Shown here piece by piece: positions 23,784 to 38,197 of a stretch of 64,000 nucleotides of DNA. Source of the DNA: Anoplolepis gracilipes. Taxonomy: Eukaryota > Arthropoda > Insecta > Hymenoptera > Formicidae. Below the pieces are notes generated by a model. It was not told the origin of the DNA. It was given only the letters and a program-made list of their open reading frames with translations, and did not search any database. The translations under genes and the position numbers were made by a program. Numbering within the stretch: the stretch's first letter is position 1; each line of letters begins with the position of its first letter. The stretch spans positions 9,894,501 through 9,958,500 of the forward strand of contig NC_132975.1 in the NCBI RefSeq assembly GCF_047496725.1, in the 5' to 3' direction.

Positions 23784-26700
23784 CTGAAAAGAAAAAAAAT
23801 CTCTATTAGAACTGGCTAAATGTTCAATTTTGCAAGAAATGCAAATTTTACTGATCTAATTCAATGTTAAATTGTAGCATTTATTTGTAAAATCTCACTT
23901 TCGTTAAAACAATTTAGTAAAAATAATTTTAAATAATTTATTTAATAAAAAATAAATCTTAAGCATATAATTTATCTCGGAGTAATTTTCATCTCTATAA
24001 TCATACAAAATATAAAGTATTATAAATTATGATTTTAGATATATATTTTTTATATATTGAAATTATACTGATAATAACTAAATTCGTGTTCAGACATTCA
24101 CATGTTCTGTATTCAGCAGTCCGTGAAAGGTCATTAACGTTACCACTAAGTGGTCGCGAGAGACAGGTGTGACGATGACAGGTAGGATTACGAGCAAACT
24201 CGTGACGATAATATTATGCTTTTTTCCTTCTACAAATGCGTATCTTTAAGAAAGTATGTATATCTATATAAAAGTTACTTGAGTTACGCGATTAATGTAC
24301 AAAGAAAGTTACAGGATTATCGTGTTAAACGTGTAATTTTTATTTCTTCAATAATAAATCTGAAAGTGTTAGAAATATTTTTACTACTTTTTTAAAAATA
24401 TTTTCGAGTAATTTAAAGAATTTTTCTTTCGATCAAAGCTGGTTTTAATGAAATATAATAAAAATTTCAAGAAAATCTCTTTTTCTTCAATTTAATTTCA
24501 TTACATTTCATTTTTATGAAAAATCTATTTTGTAATAGAAATTCTGTCTATGTGTTTAGAACACTCGTGAAAGATTAGATTCTTTTACAGCGCTGATTGA
24601 AAAACATGCACGATGTAGTTAAAATCGAACAAAAATTAATGTGGCTTTTCTAACAGTTTTTTCTTTTTCTATCATGTTTCTCTCTTTCTCTTTAAAATCA
24701 ATATTCATGCAAAAAACGTCATCGTAAATTACTTCACGCATGATGTACGCCATAATAAAAGTCGAATCATGATCAAAGCTCTCACAGTCTACGCATTTAT
24801 CGTGATTATTAACAAGGAATAGTGTACGTATATATGTTGTGTACTGCAAATATATCTTTTTTCAATGAGTCGTATAACATTGTAATAGGTAGCGAGTTGA
24901 AAACCTGATTTCGCGAAAGGTTTCTAACAGGCGGGATGCGTATGTACATATGTATGATGAATAAAAAACTGGTCAGTTATTATTGTTCTGCGAACTATAA
25001 TTAGCCCTCTCGTGGGCTGAACGACAGCGAGATATATCCCGTGCTCGGGGAAATATATAAATTGCATAAAAGAAAGATCGCACTTGTAAAAACTGTTGGA
25101 CCGTAATCACAAACGCGTAATCATAGTGACAGTATTTGTCAGAACATGAAGTAGATAGGAAAACAGAAAGAGTCGTTGATTAAAAGATTAAATGTTAGTT
25201 GATGGAGAGGTATATTTATAAGCAGAAAGCCTAGGAATAAACTTCAATGATGTACAAGTAGATCATAATAATAATAATAATAATTATTTTTTATTTTAAT
25301 TTCAAGTAGATGTTATTTTAATAGAATTTTATAATTTCTATGCAATATTTATCAATATTTCAAATTATACATATTTTCAAATATTTTATATTTCAAATAT
25401 TAAGTTCTTTATGATTGATATAGAGAAATAATCGTATATAAAAAATAATCGCATATAAAAAACGGAATGTGTAAGTCTTCTGATTTTAAATTGTTACAAC
25501 AAAATAAGAGAATCAAAGACAGCATCCTTTAATTTTTTTACAAGCGTGTAGATGTTATTAATTGACCGACAGATAATTAAAGTGAGCTCGAAAACCTTGG
25601 CGCGATATAGTGAAAGAAAATAAACGATACAGAATGAGTAAGAAAAGACGATCATTGACTTGCGTTCATCTTATTAAGGGCCACAAACGCGACGGAAGTA
25701 GGATCAAGTTTTTCCCACAAACCTTCCCTAGTAACACTTACATGCAGTGTACCTTTGTACATACGTGTATCTTCCGACAATCTGTGTGAATAACGCGTTC
25801 TTATTACGATCAAGCGCTTGTCTCCATTTGACTGTTGTTATATTTTTGATGAAAAAAATCAATAAAATTAAATCTCTTTCATAAAAATATGCAATTTCTT
25901 AATATTCCTAGTGAGACTTTTAATTTCTTTAATTAGATTTTACTATATATTTTTAAATAGTAGATTATGTAAAGATCTTTTCCAAAATTGAGAAAACTGG
26001 CCTATCGATAAAGAGAGAAAAGAGGAGTGAATATTGAAATTAAAAATTATATTCCGGTGAATTCGATAAATTAAACTTTTGTTAAGGAATTATCCGGGTA
26101 AAATCTCTTCCATTCGTCGGAATCTCTAGCCGCCGATGTACGCCGCTGGTGCAATATACTTGCGTAAGTAACATTAATTTATCTCGAAGCGTAATTTCCG
26201 CTCTAATGGACGACCATCAATATGCAGGCGCGAGAAAATCGGCGCGGTGCAATCTCGATCGTATTCAATGTCTTCGCATGTTGGAGGGACGTAATCCCCC
26301 AGGCGACGCGACGAAGTCTTGCGCGCAGTTTCGTTCCTCAGGGATGCATTCCTCGCGCGCAACCGCCCATGGGTGCCGGCCCGGTCGGCCGATGCGTCGC
26401 AATTACTTGGACGACTTTTTGGTTCCGGTAGAAGGCGTTTCTCTCATTCTTTCTCGCGTGCATGCGTCCGCGCTCCATCTTATCGCTCTCTTTCATCTGC
26501 ATAAAGGACGATTAACTGCCCCTCTTACGTGACCTTCATTCCCTACTTCATCCTCGCAATCTTATTCCTTTTCCTTGCCCTTTAAAACCTCCGTCGATCT
26601 TCTTTTACGTCTTCAGACCAGGTGTTTGCATATACCCATTTGTCGAGATTATCGATGGATGATTGGTAATCGATATTCCACTACTCTCTTTATGGATCTT

Positions 26701-28332
26701 TAATCTTATCTAAGAACCATTACACATTATAATTAGAGAGCGTCATGCATCGCGATGTCGTGTTTTCCACTTAGGACGCTCGTGAGAAGCATATGTATTT
26801 TGAAATGCTTGAAAGTGCTGGGAAAAAATTCTTATGGATATCTGCATAATTGCAGGTAATGGAAATCTAGTTTTCCATGATGACACACAGATATGATATT
26901 GATAACTAATTAGATACTAAAAATAACTATCATTTGCTTCGGAAGACTTCAGATCGTTAAGATGCGAGGCAAGATTAAAGTAATAGCTTCTCAAAAGATA
27001 ATTTTTTTTATTTAAACGCATTAATTAATACTTTTAAAAACATATTTTGAGAAATTTGAGACTTTATTTAAGAAATTATTATTGAGAAGATTCTTATTTA
27101 TAGAAAAAATTAAATTAATAGAAAAAATTTAATTAATTTTTGTTATTTTAAATATTAGATATTTCAAATATATTAAGTTAACTTTACTTGACCTTTTTCT
27201 TTATCGGAAAATCGTTCATCGAAATATGTATTTTCTTGGGCAATATGGAAAAAATTAAATTTAGCAATTTCATTGCAACAACGTATTTAGAAAATATATC
27301 TCAATTATAGATCATTTCGGTTATTAGGTTGCAAAGTAGACAAACTACCGCGTTCCTTCTTTCTCTCTTTTTTTCTTTTTTTTTTCGCTCTCTTTCTCGT
27401 CAAGTCCATTCACTTTTTTCCATTCGCCCTTCATCTCTCTCCGCCATGATTACCCGAGATTTCCTTTTCAACCTTTTCTTCGCTACTACGCATTCCTTCA
27501 CCGGACGATTTAAGTTCCATCTCGTGAAGAGATACCAGGTGTTCGCGTACAGGAGGGTTCTTAATCCGTACCTCCTGGTGAATTCTTAATGAATGCAACA
27601 GGCTCGATATGCCGAATGATCGCTCTGGAAATTAGAGGCTTGAGTCTAGAGAGTACGAGACGCAACCACGCATTATTTTAAGAAGGGGCTTACCTTCGCT
27701 GTATCTCAACCTTTATATCGACGTTTCTTGGATCAAAATATGAAACGACGCGACATTCTTTTAAAAACTAATTGTTTTTTTCTTATATGAGTTACCCTAA
27801 ATTTATTAACTATGAAGAGGATATATATTGTATTATAATTCCACTTATTATTAATATACGAAATTATTAATTAATAGGTTTATAAGTTTGTAATAAATTA
27901 TCACGAATATAAAAATATAGTCATGCCAAAAAATCTGTATCGTAAAATAAAATGCTGTTCGATGTATATATATCGCAATTAATAAAATATGTTCATTCAT
28001 AGGGATTAAAGATCAACGATCGCAAGATTATTGAGAAATCATTGTTTTCCTCTCCATATTAGGAAATCAGTCGTGATCAAAATGACTTTGAAGATGAACG
28101 CAGTGATTTCGCCATCATTCATCATGAATAGTAGGATAAATCGAAGATCGGACAATCTTAAACTGTATAATGGAAATCGGCGGGGCCAAGACCGTATCTG
28201 TTATGAAATATCAGCGATCGTTGAATTTTACCTTACGCGAATCAGTAGTATCGTTTTCTCGGCGTTTAACTCTCGACATCTCCAAGCTCGATCCTATCCC
28301 GAGCTTCTACGTCGCAAGGCACAGCTCGACTC

Positions 28333-28333
28333 G

Positions 28334-28398
<65 letters not shown>
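28333..28398. repeat. (GA)n microsatellite
   Basis: About 66 bp of near-perfect alternating G/A. It is a polypurine mirror repeat and a potential GAGA-factor (Trl) target. It explains the Arg-Glu repeat frames on the plus strand. Confidence 0.95.
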
Positions 28399-28400
<2 letters not shown>

Positions 28401-28467
28401 CTCTTCAAATTATGGTCGTAATATCTGCCAGAAGATCGCTGGCGCTTTCCATTAGATCGGGAGGTCA

Positions 28468-28495
28468 GACTTCAAAACCGTGCGAAAGGTGTGGC
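28468..28495. repeat. 28-bp direct repeat, copy 1
   Basis: GACTTCAAAACCGTGCGAAA plus GGTGTGGC. It differs at a single base from the copy at 29365-29392. Confidence 0.8.
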
Positions 28496-29364
28496 CCGGT
28501 ATATCGAGTGCACTGTTGTGGCTAATGCTGTTTAATAACGGCTCGAAAGACACGAGCTGCATTTGTGTATGTGTGCATGTCGCGCCGCTATCATAATTTC
28601 ACAATGATTTATCGTAGTCGAGATCTATCATTTCAAAAGCGCGCAATAATCGAAATGCTCAGAGCAATAACATGCTGAGCTACATGAGAGAAAGTTGAAA
28701 ACACTTAGATTATATTTACTTATTTATAGATGTGTAATTGTCAAATGTTTCAGATTTTGATGTAATATTAAGAGTTAATGAGATGAATTTATCATTAATT
28801 ATGACATCTTTAGAAATTTTCCAGAGATAAATTTTTTTCAAGATACAATTGATATAATACTTTAGATGACTTTAGATTACTACATACTTGTGTATTATAT
28901 TATTTTATGAATATTTATTATATGCTTTAATTAAAAAAAATAGATTAAAATAAAATAGTTACAAGGTAGTGCATACTTTCATTGCATTATAAAAATGTGT
29001 GACAAAATATCTGCTGTATACATATATGTTATCATGAAATATATCACGTGTAATACTTGATTATACCTACTAGTATAGCACAGCTCTTGCTTCCTTGTCA
29101 GAAAGAATTGAAATTATATGCTAAAACGATTCCGGCGACCAGCCCCGCGGTCTACTCCCACGTCTCGCACCATTATCTATGGTCGAAAAAAAGGCCCGGA
29201 AAGACGGGCTGCGCTAAGCTAAACTCTCAGTGACACTTCGATAAATCCCCGGCGCCGGTTCTGTCGTATAATAGCGCCCCCGTCGATTCCCGACCGTTCC
29301 GAGGGACAAGGAAGGCAACGTTCTTCAGGTTCTTCGGGTCTGACCGGCGCTCGCGTTAGCTGGT

Positions 29365-29392
29365 GACTTCAAAGCCGTGCGAAAGGTGTGGC
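29365..29392. repeat. 28-bp direct repeat, copy 2
   Basis: GACTTCAAAGCCGTGCGAAA plus GGTGTGGC, 897 bp after copy 1. The sequence just upstream is also loosely similar (GGCGCT...TTAG), so both may be parts of an older repeat. Confidence 0.8.
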
Positions 29393-31799
29393 ATGCGGTG
29401 CAGCACGGGATCCTAGAGTTATGAGGCCTCTCGCTTCTCAGGAACCCGAGACCATCGAGTTCAGTTGTACATGTATATATAATGCACGAAGAGCGCGCGA
29501 TGAGCAGCGACAAACGAGCGAGCAAGAGAAGTCGAACTCCTTCTCTTTCTCTTCTTTTTCTTCCTGTTTCAAGTCTCGCCCTACAGGCGACTACTTCTAC
29601 ATACCTGTCTTTGTTTGTCTTACCAACGACCGCTCGTCGATCAGTTTTATTTTGAGAGCCTCTTTCGATGCTCAAGTTGAAACGTAAATAGCTCTAAACA
29701 GAATTTTCACTTCTAATTCTGAGAAAGAACCTTTAGCTACATTTGCGGATCGCATAAAAAATATTTTTCATTTTCTTCGACAAAATTATATTATGCTTGG
29801 AGTACAGTAAATAATAATTTTTGCTTGCAATGAATGTGATGGGATGACATAATGACAAACATGAAGGGCCGTATTTTATATCGTCAATATGTTTTTGAGA
29901 AAAAAGGCAATCTCCGATCAAACACCCTTAGAGATTGTAATCCTATTTGTAATCTCGTTTATGCGTTGAAGCAGAATAAGCAGAGCCCCGAGATATATTC
30001 ATCTTCACATAAACTATATCATAATAGATTTAACGGAGTTTTATAATACTATTTTATTTGAGCTATATCATATTTTATAAATCTATAATATCTCACGATA
30101 AAATTTAGAGAAAAATTTAGAGATAGAATTTGTAGACAAATATTATATATATTTTCATATCGTGTATATGGGAGATAATATGATTGAAGATCGCTTTCAA
30201 GGAAGTGATTTTAACTCTTATCCTGTGATTTATGATTGAAAATTTTTAACTGTCATCTCGATTTCCAATTCCTAACTTTTATACAACTCTTGTGTAATTG
30301 ACGAACATGTGTCAAACTAAATTCAAAATAAATTTTGCGAGGACGTAATTACAACGCAAGTCATTCTTAATTAAACGCTATTGAACAAGTATGACTTGTC
30401 GTTTTTAATCAGTCCAAATGGAAAATATAATGAAGCGTAATGAGAAATTTGCTTGAATAACACATCATGGTTATTTAGTAATGATGAATGAATATGCCTT
30501 GCCAAGTCACGTGATGCAAACGCGCGCGCGACAGGTTTTATTATGTCTAGCACGATCTTTTATCCCGCAGGTTATCACGGAAGGAAGAAGTCCAGCGGTT
30601 GCTTCGACGGTAAATCTCGCGTCTGTGTCAGGTGACATCAGCATCGTCGATTATCTCGATTGTAAGAATGCCGAGTGCGAAAGCTACGAAGCATCGAGTC
30701 TCATGTTTGTTGGTCACCCGAGACTCGTCGGACTGTGCCATAGATGCACGGGATAAGAGGCGTATATACCGTGTAGCGAGATCACTACTGTGATTCGCGA
30801 CCCGTTAATGGTGGGCCCTGCACGCCTCGTTTACTTAAGAAAGTACGCGAATCCAGGTACAGTTACTAATCACCGGTTTGGCAACGACAGCGCGAATCTT
30901 ACGAGGAGGTCTGAGATTCCTGGGAACGGTTAATGAGTACCTAAGTGATCGCTAAGTCCATTATTTTCGCGTAAAGAGTCTCTATGACACACAAGGAAGT
31001 GGATCGTGTAATTTATTTTGAATTACTTTGACCGAATTTTATCCAAGTCTTTCCGCGTCTTCTTTAATACTCAATTCATGCAAAAAAAAAAACATCTAAC
31101 GTTATTCGACGACTAGTTCGTAAAATTTGTAAATCTCGATAATAATGTTTGCAGATGCGCTTTGCTACGCAAGATAAATCAGAATTATAAGCGATTCGTA
31201 AAAACTAAAAATCAAGTAGCTAGTTTTCGAGCAGCAGGAATAATTCATACATACGTATGTAAGTCCGGCATACTTATGTATTCAAGTAATTGATAGGGGA
31301 GTACGATAACGGAGAAAATGATATAAATAATCGGAGTCATCATAAAGAGGGGAAGGGCCCCTTCGCGTTTGCGTCATTTCAACTTGCGGTTATCGTTCAG
31401 AAAGAATGCTAAAGACATCTACCAAAGCCGGTCACTTTCATGTTAGTCACCTGATCCTCTGACGAGTCCGTATCGGAGTTATGTAGATAAAGAATTATGT
31501 ATATGTGCATGGAAAGATACAGGCCGTTTCGAAATTGCTTCATATGCATGGCAATAGATATTTCTAGTCGATCACTTTGAAATTGATTCTTACATATGTG
31601 TGAAAAAATAAATTATTTTAATTTACAAGACGAGGTACAAACTGTAATTTAAATGTATAATTATAATATATCATAGATAAAAAAATGTTTAATATCCATA
31701 TCACAAAAAAAAAGTTTAATTTAAAGTAAAAAATTCTAGTAGAGAAAATCACGAAAATAAAATCTCTCTTGTTATATTTTTAGATTTTATCGAGACATA

Positions 31800-31803
<4 letters not shown>

Positions 31804-31830
<27 letters not shown>
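31804..31830. repeat. (TA)n microsatellite
   Basis: About 13 TA units. Confidence 0.85.
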
Positions 31831-32263
31831 GTAATGTCAACACACACAAAAAGCATTATTATGCAGTCTTTCCATCTTTGCTAAATGTTTGTTTTGCGAG
31901 AGCAGATAATTTTGCAACATTCTATACAATTATATTCGCGTGCCTGTAGCCAAGCATATATAAAAGGATCTCAAGTCAGTGTTGGTCAGTGCCTATTTAC
32001 AAGGAGAGCCGCCCGAGTAAACCGATACCGAGCTGATAGAGAGGAACTCGAACATAAACCGCATTACAAGCAAAAATAAATCGAAAGTAAGAGCAAGCGA
32101 GAGAGAAACCGATTGAGAAGCTCCTAATCGATCGCATATACAAACCTCTCATATTGAAATTCAATAATAAATTACGATAATAATAACAAACGTTCTGTAT
32201 GCTAATATTTATGAGTTTATAATGTTCATATTTCTCTGAATAATTTTATAATAAATTCTTCTG

Positions 32264-32455
32264 AAAATATTCTTTCTCGATTAACTTATAACGATAGTTA
32301 TAATCCATAAAGATAGTTTTCTCAGAAAATTATATAATAATGCTTCTATTTCTTTATCCTACTAAAAATATGTAGAGTTTAATTTCCCTTAAAAAGAAAA
32401 AAATAAATATTTATCCAAAAAGCATTAAAATACATATTTACAACAAATATATTTA
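32264..32455. repeat. Direct duplication, copy 1 (about 200 bp)
   Basis: It starts AAAATATTCTTT and contains TTTTCTCAGAAAATTATATA. By eye it aligns over about 200 bp, with small indels, to 32966-33175. Confidence 0.65.
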
Positions 32456-32965
32456 CATAAATCCTGGATATTGAGCTTGAGCTCTAACGCGTAAATCAAT
32501 ATAAATCTCGGCTCTTGCGCTCACGTCAAAATTCATCCGCGTACTTCGTCGTTGTCGTTGCATTATTCGCGTGACTAGGCACGTAGATGTGCTACCTTTT
32601 GCGATGTATAAACGAGCCTTCGGATGCGATAATGATTTCACGCGCAGTTGGATGTTCTGCTCATGATTATCATAAATTATTTCTTATTCATCGTTCGCCT
32701 CGTCGATGGATGACAGATACACTGGTGATGCACCGACATCGCGTACGGATTCGTTCGCCTATGCAATTGCGATTGCAATTCGATGAGAAGGGACACATAC
32801 CCTTTCGTATTCCAATCTCGCATATATCACGTGTTCGATTTTCTTCACAATTACGGATACATTCTACACAATTTAGTGATATAATTAGATTCGATCTAAT
32901 GATTTTTTTATGTGTCGATAATTATTACTTCTGACTCTTTCATTAATTAATTTTTTCTAATTTGT

Positions 32966-33175
32966 AAAATATTCTTTTTCACAAATAACTTTCTTATACA
33001 AAATAATTATAACCGGAAAAATATTTTTCTCAGAAAATTATATAACAATGTTTCTATTTCTTTATGCTGTTAAAGACACGTTTAGAGTTTAATTTTAAAA
33101 AATTAGATACTTTAACAAAAAGGCATATTAAAAGTGCATAAAATATTTGTATTTAATTTTAAAAATTTGTTTACC
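32966..33175. repeat. Direct duplication, copy 2 (about 200 bp)
   Basis: Same order of blocks as copy 1, about 700 bp downstream: AAAATATTCTTT, ATTATAA, TTTTCTCAGAAAATTATATA, TTTCTATTTCTTTAT, AGAGTTTAATTT and a terminal AAAGCATTAAAA-like block. Confidence 0.65.
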
Positions 33176-34425
33176 AAATAAAGTGCGTGATTAAGGACCA
33201 GGTACTAGATCGTGGACCACAGCGCGAGAAACGTCACGTGTAGTAGTAACTGGGATAAATTACGGTGAGAATTCTCACGGGAGAGAGGTGCACGCCTCTT
33301 TCTCTCGGCGTCGGCAAACGCAAATGCGCAAACAGTGTAACAAAGTCGTAACGGCGACTATTATCTGCTTAAAACCACAAGCGGGCCGATTGCGCGCGAG
33401 CACCAGCACCTCCGTCACGCTATCTCGGCGCCCTTACTTAAGGGAGCGCCGACCTGCGGAAGCGAGAGAGAGCGCTATATAAAATACCCGCTATACCTCG
33501 AGATCGCGCGGGACGTGGTAGATATTTGCTATCTTCGCTGGAAAACGAGCGTTTCCGGCGGCGACGGTGCCTCGCCTTTCTCGTTCCGCGTCCTCTGTTT
33601 ATCGAGCCATGGGAAACGTAACCTTCGCATATCTCGCTTTCCTTCCTCACGAAGAAAGGCGGGTTGGACGGGCGCGTTCTGTCAGCCGGGTTTAAGGACC
33701 TTAGCGACACGTTGGTAGCCCGTCCCATGAGAAAGAGAAAGGGAAAGGAAGAGAATTCTTAAAAAAAAAAATTAATTAGAATTATCACAAAATTACTGTC
33801 TTAAAAATTGTTACGATAGACAATTTTTATCTTCCCTTGTATCTGTTATATGAGGATTGAAAAAAAGTACTAGATTCTTCTTATTTTCACACCTTTCCAT
33901 CTCACAATCAGCTGTTTAGCCGAAAATTTATCACTATTTATAAATCTGAAGTCGTAATAGTTTCGTAATACAGTTAACGTTGAAATTTCCTTTGCCACTT
34001 TAATCTAAGGTAATTTGTGTTACGAAAGCTGACAACAATGCGAAATTTGCACGGCTAAGAAGCGCGATGTAGATAGGAACATGATTGCGAGCGCATAGAG
34101 AGTACAGAGGAGAGCCGCGGCATTTTACAATACACGGGTTTCCGCGAAAGCGAGTTGTCGTCATCTTATCAAGTCATCAGATCGGAGAACCTCGTGGAGG
34201 TGAACTCCAACTTGGTACTGTGGAAAATAGGCCGGTGCACGGCTCGTCCGAGAAAAGGAATACAAGATCTCCGCGAAGCGCGTTACGAGCGAGCTTCGGC
34301 TTCTTTAATACTCGCGTCTTTCCTCAGCGATTTACGCGTACATGGTAAGCGGAAGCGAGCTATTAGTAGAGTCCGGGATCTTGCTTCGCCGCGATTGTGC
34401 GTTTCTTTGTATGTACCGTCTTGAG

Positions 34426-34449
34426 TTTTTTTTTTTTTTTTTTTTTTTT
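34426..34449. repeat. Poly(T) tract, 24 bases
   Basis: Uninterrupted run of T. Confidence 0.9.
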
Positions 34450-37427
34450 ATTTTTTTACGTACAACGCTGAATCGAGAGCTGTGCGATAAAATGTTTATA
34501 ACGCGATTTCTGAAAGATAAGAATCGCATGATTGTGTGCCGTTTAATTCGGGACGATTCGTCTCGGTTGGTCGATTTTTTTCTTTAATCGACTCCCATTT
34601 TCTATCTTTATTTATTTTTGTTTATACAAGAGATGTGCAATATATATCATTTCTTACGGCATATCGTGGTTTAATAAATATGTAACTATGCAATGTCTCA
34701 CAAGAAGTGGAAAAAAATATATATACAAGAAACTGATGTCACGCGTTCGTAATTAACACAATTACTGTTCGATGACTTGCGCAATACTTCTATTGATACT
34801 TCTTCAGAAAAATCTGAAAAAATTATTAAATTCACGTTTCGCTAATTTTTATATAAATTTGCTTATATCCATTCCATGCTGGCGAGAATTTATTTTATAA
34901 TCTGTTAAAGTGTAATTATTCTCAAGTAGATTAATAATCAAGCACAGAATTAATCAACTTTCGAAAAAGCGACTATAATAGATCTGCTGGTGAAAAAGTT
35001 GATTAATCTCCTTATATACGAATATTCTTTCTTTTGCCGAGTCATTATATTAGGCCGCTTGATGCATGACGATTTGTTTCATCACCGCCGCGACGTGCGC
35101 AAAGGATCAAACGACTCTCGTTTCCGGCCGGCGAGAAACATTTCTTACCGTAAAAAAAGGCAAGAAAGCGTGCAATAGCATTTCATTTCATAATTATGCG
35201 ATACCGTAAAATTGAGATTTACGATCGTGTAGCAATGTACGTATAATTTATAATACATATTAAAGTAAGTCTGGCTTATATATATATGATCCAAATAAGC
35301 TTTCTAAATGTATAAACGCGCTCGGAGAGAGATTAAACAGGAGTTTTCAAACACATAAAATTAAACTAAATATATTTTTGATAGTTTTTGACATATTATA
35401 ACTTCAAATATCTTTTTATAATTTAAACATTTTTATTATAACATTTAACTATTATGATAATTTTAAAATTTAAATATAATAGAATAAAATATAATTATTC
35501 TTGCAAGCATTTTTCTTTTTATCATTTTTCAATCAACTTTCTCGTTTTTTATTTGATTCACACTTCAAAAATATGCTTGATTTTAATGAATTATATCAGC
35601 GGCGAAAAAAACCTTAATTAATGACGGTTACTAGTGTGCAATTAAGGAACCACAGGAGATCCGTACTCTTGTTTATTGAGTAACTATTACGGGAAATTAA
35701 CGGCAACGAGGCATGGCACGCGGCTCTACGCTTTCTGAAGACGGTCTACGAGGCGAAAACTAGCAGCAGCGCGAGGAAGAATGAATCTTTTGTTTCTTCC
35801 TGAATGACCGAGCACCCACTATACGCGAAAGAAATCCCGCTACATGGAATGTAAAAGAATAATTCGCTAATTGCCACTCAAATATAAAAACTCGTGTAAA
35901 AACAGATTTTTTCAACAATTATTGCAAATAATTGAAAGAAGAAATTACCTGATAAAGTAACCATGTTATCTCATTGCTTGATTAGATATTGAGGTGTTCA
36001 TAGTTTCCGAAATTATAAACTAATAACAATATAATTTATAATCGCGTTTCTCGAACGTATTTTACACTTACAATATTTGCTGTCAAACATAAAGAAATTA
36101 TTAAAAAAATAGACAAACTCTCATTACAGTTATGGCAAACTACGCGTTCCTTTCCCATGTCGCTGTCTTATCCACGATGTTCCCATTTGAAGGATCACTG
36201 AACTGTATCGCAAAACACTGTCGGGCCGTCAAGAATTTTTTTGAGGCGCGCGATAAAAGTCCGCTCCCTCGTGTATCGAAGAAATCACCACGATCCACAT
36301 CCGGTGGTCCAGGAGCGTTCCCCCCTTCGTTTCGCCGCTTACCGAGCCGCGTTTTTCGAGGTCAGTGAGCTTGCAAAAAGTGACCTTCCCCGATCTTGAC
36401 AACATCCTCATCAGATTTCGTCCTCGTCAGCTAGAATTGGCGGGGCTGTGTGCGCCATATGGCCTGAAGAATCCACCACCGTTCATGGGTGCCCATCGAA
36501 AGGGGCTCATATTTATCGTCCCTTCCCGATAATTATCTCCGTAATGAGTTAGTGTAGAAAAAAATAAATAGCTTCTTTAATAATATCTTTTACTTATATA
36601 CAGCTTTATTAATGAATGATGGCTCTAACGAACTCGAATAAAGATCATTTTTTTGTATTTCACGCAGGGATTGCATGGAATATAACATTCTGTGTGCAAC
36701 TTTTATTTTACATCTATGAAATTATGATCTTTATATAAGATCGTAAAAATATCTGGTAGTTAATAGTAATAACATGGCCGTAATTAAGAAAGCAAAAGTT
36801 ATAGCACTAATTTAAAAGGCAATTTGCGTGTTATCACGTTGATGAACAGAATTTCTCTACTCTTTCAATATATTCTTGTATTCAGCTCTACTCACGAGAA
36901 ACTGAATACGATATTGCGTTACATTAAGTATACATAATTTTATTCACGTTATATTATCATTTAAGAAAATAAATATGAAAATTAAATTATATTAAATTAT
37001 TTTTAACGATATGTGTCACAGTTTGTTTTAATGACGTGATCAAATATTTGATATGTGAAAACCTTCTGCCGGAAAGTTAAAAATTCTCCTGAACGCTCAT
37101 GGTCTGCCAGTTCTCCTACTGTTGGCATCATCGTTGGCAGATGCCTGATTCTCTCTTTACACAACTTTTTTTACTCATCTCCACCTCCTCTCGATTTCTT
37201 CTTTGTAATTATCGATTGCCTCTGACGGGATCCAGAATTAAAAGCTTCCGCGAGACAAAGCACCGGTATTATGATAGTTTGCGCTTCCACGAATCGATCG
37301 TGTCGATCGAGTACTCGATGGTTATCGAGCTATATCGAGCTCGGAAAATTAAACCTGATTTTTGTTGTATTTTTGAGTGATTTATCTATAATTCTAATGT
37401 ATTAGCGCGTATGTGTAACATAGCGCG

Positions 37428-37483
37428 TAAAAATAACATAGATAATAAAATAAATAAAAAATTTATTATCTATGTTATTTTTA
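37428..37483. repeat. Perfect inverted repeat, 22-bp arms, 12-bp loop
   Basis: The left arm 37428-37449 (TAAAAATAACATAGATAATA plus AA) is the exact reverse complement of 37462-37483. AT-rich foldback; no target-site duplication was obvious. Confidence 0.8.
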
Positions 37484-37880
37484 TTATATATGTACAAATG
37501 TAAATTTGCACATATAATTTTTCTCGTCTTTTAGATTTTATAAATTTATATTAATACTGATGTTTGCGTCTGACGTTAAAATAATAAAAGAAATTAAACT
37601 GATTAAGTAATAAATTATACAAATTATCTCTAAAAATATTTTACATAAAATAAAATGTTTATTTAAATACAATATAAGAACAATTATTGAAACATTATTG
37701 ATAGATTAGAAAGAAGCTTCTTGTAAATTAAAGAAACGGAAACATAACAAAAAAATCGATTTCTCACGATTTCTTCAGACTATTTAACTGTGGCATAAAG
37801 CAGAAGGAAGAAGATGAGACACTTCCGATGTCGGACAACAAAGCTAAAATTTCAAATGACAGTGTGAAACATTGCACCAA

Positions 37881-37926
37881 AGAGAAAGAAAGAAAGAAAG
37901 AGAGAAAGAGAGAAGAGAGGAGAAGA
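37881..37926. repeat. (GAAA/GA)n polypurine tract
   Basis: GAAAGAAAGAAAG runs into GAGAAAGAGAGAAGAGAGGAG. All purine on the plus strand. Confidence 0.8.
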
Positions 37927-38197
37927 GTAAGCTACCACAAAAATCTTCCCGCGAACCTTTCAGCCGGATGAAGAAGCCACGCCGGAAGTCGGTCAACCTA
38001 AAAGACCATGATCTGCTTGGGAAGCGAAATAGGGAAAAAAGAAGTTTGCGAGAACGACTCTCTGTCGCCAACTTACACAGAATCCGCAGCTTAGTAAAAA
38101 AGTTACGTAGTAGTCTCAAAGAGAGTTTTCGTAAGTCTATAAGATCACACAGATCTTTTTACATTATTCGATATTATCGCTCACAAGCTGTGTACGG

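Larger units (their letters stand above)
23784..33175. other. Non-coding region, first part
   Basis: It lies upstream of the first visible exon of the minus-strand gene and may be its intron. AT-rich DNA alternates with GC-balanced islands (about 26100-26600, 27320-27700, 28060-28660, 29080-29700, 30400-31000, 32460-32860). It includes a (GA)n tract at 28333, a 28-bp direct repeat pair (28468 and 29365), (TA)n at 31804 and a roughly 200-bp direct duplication (32264 and 32966). Open frames in the islands lack codon bias or known motifs. Confidence 0.55.

Noticed and set aside
28170..28525. Plus-strand open frames with Arg-Glu repeats
   Set aside because: They are produced by the (GA)n microsatellite; flanking codons show no protein features.
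35846..35868. miR-1-like string TGGAATGTAAAAGAATAA
   Set aside because: Only the seed region agrees with miR-1, the 3' half differs, and no hairpin partner lies within 100 bp.
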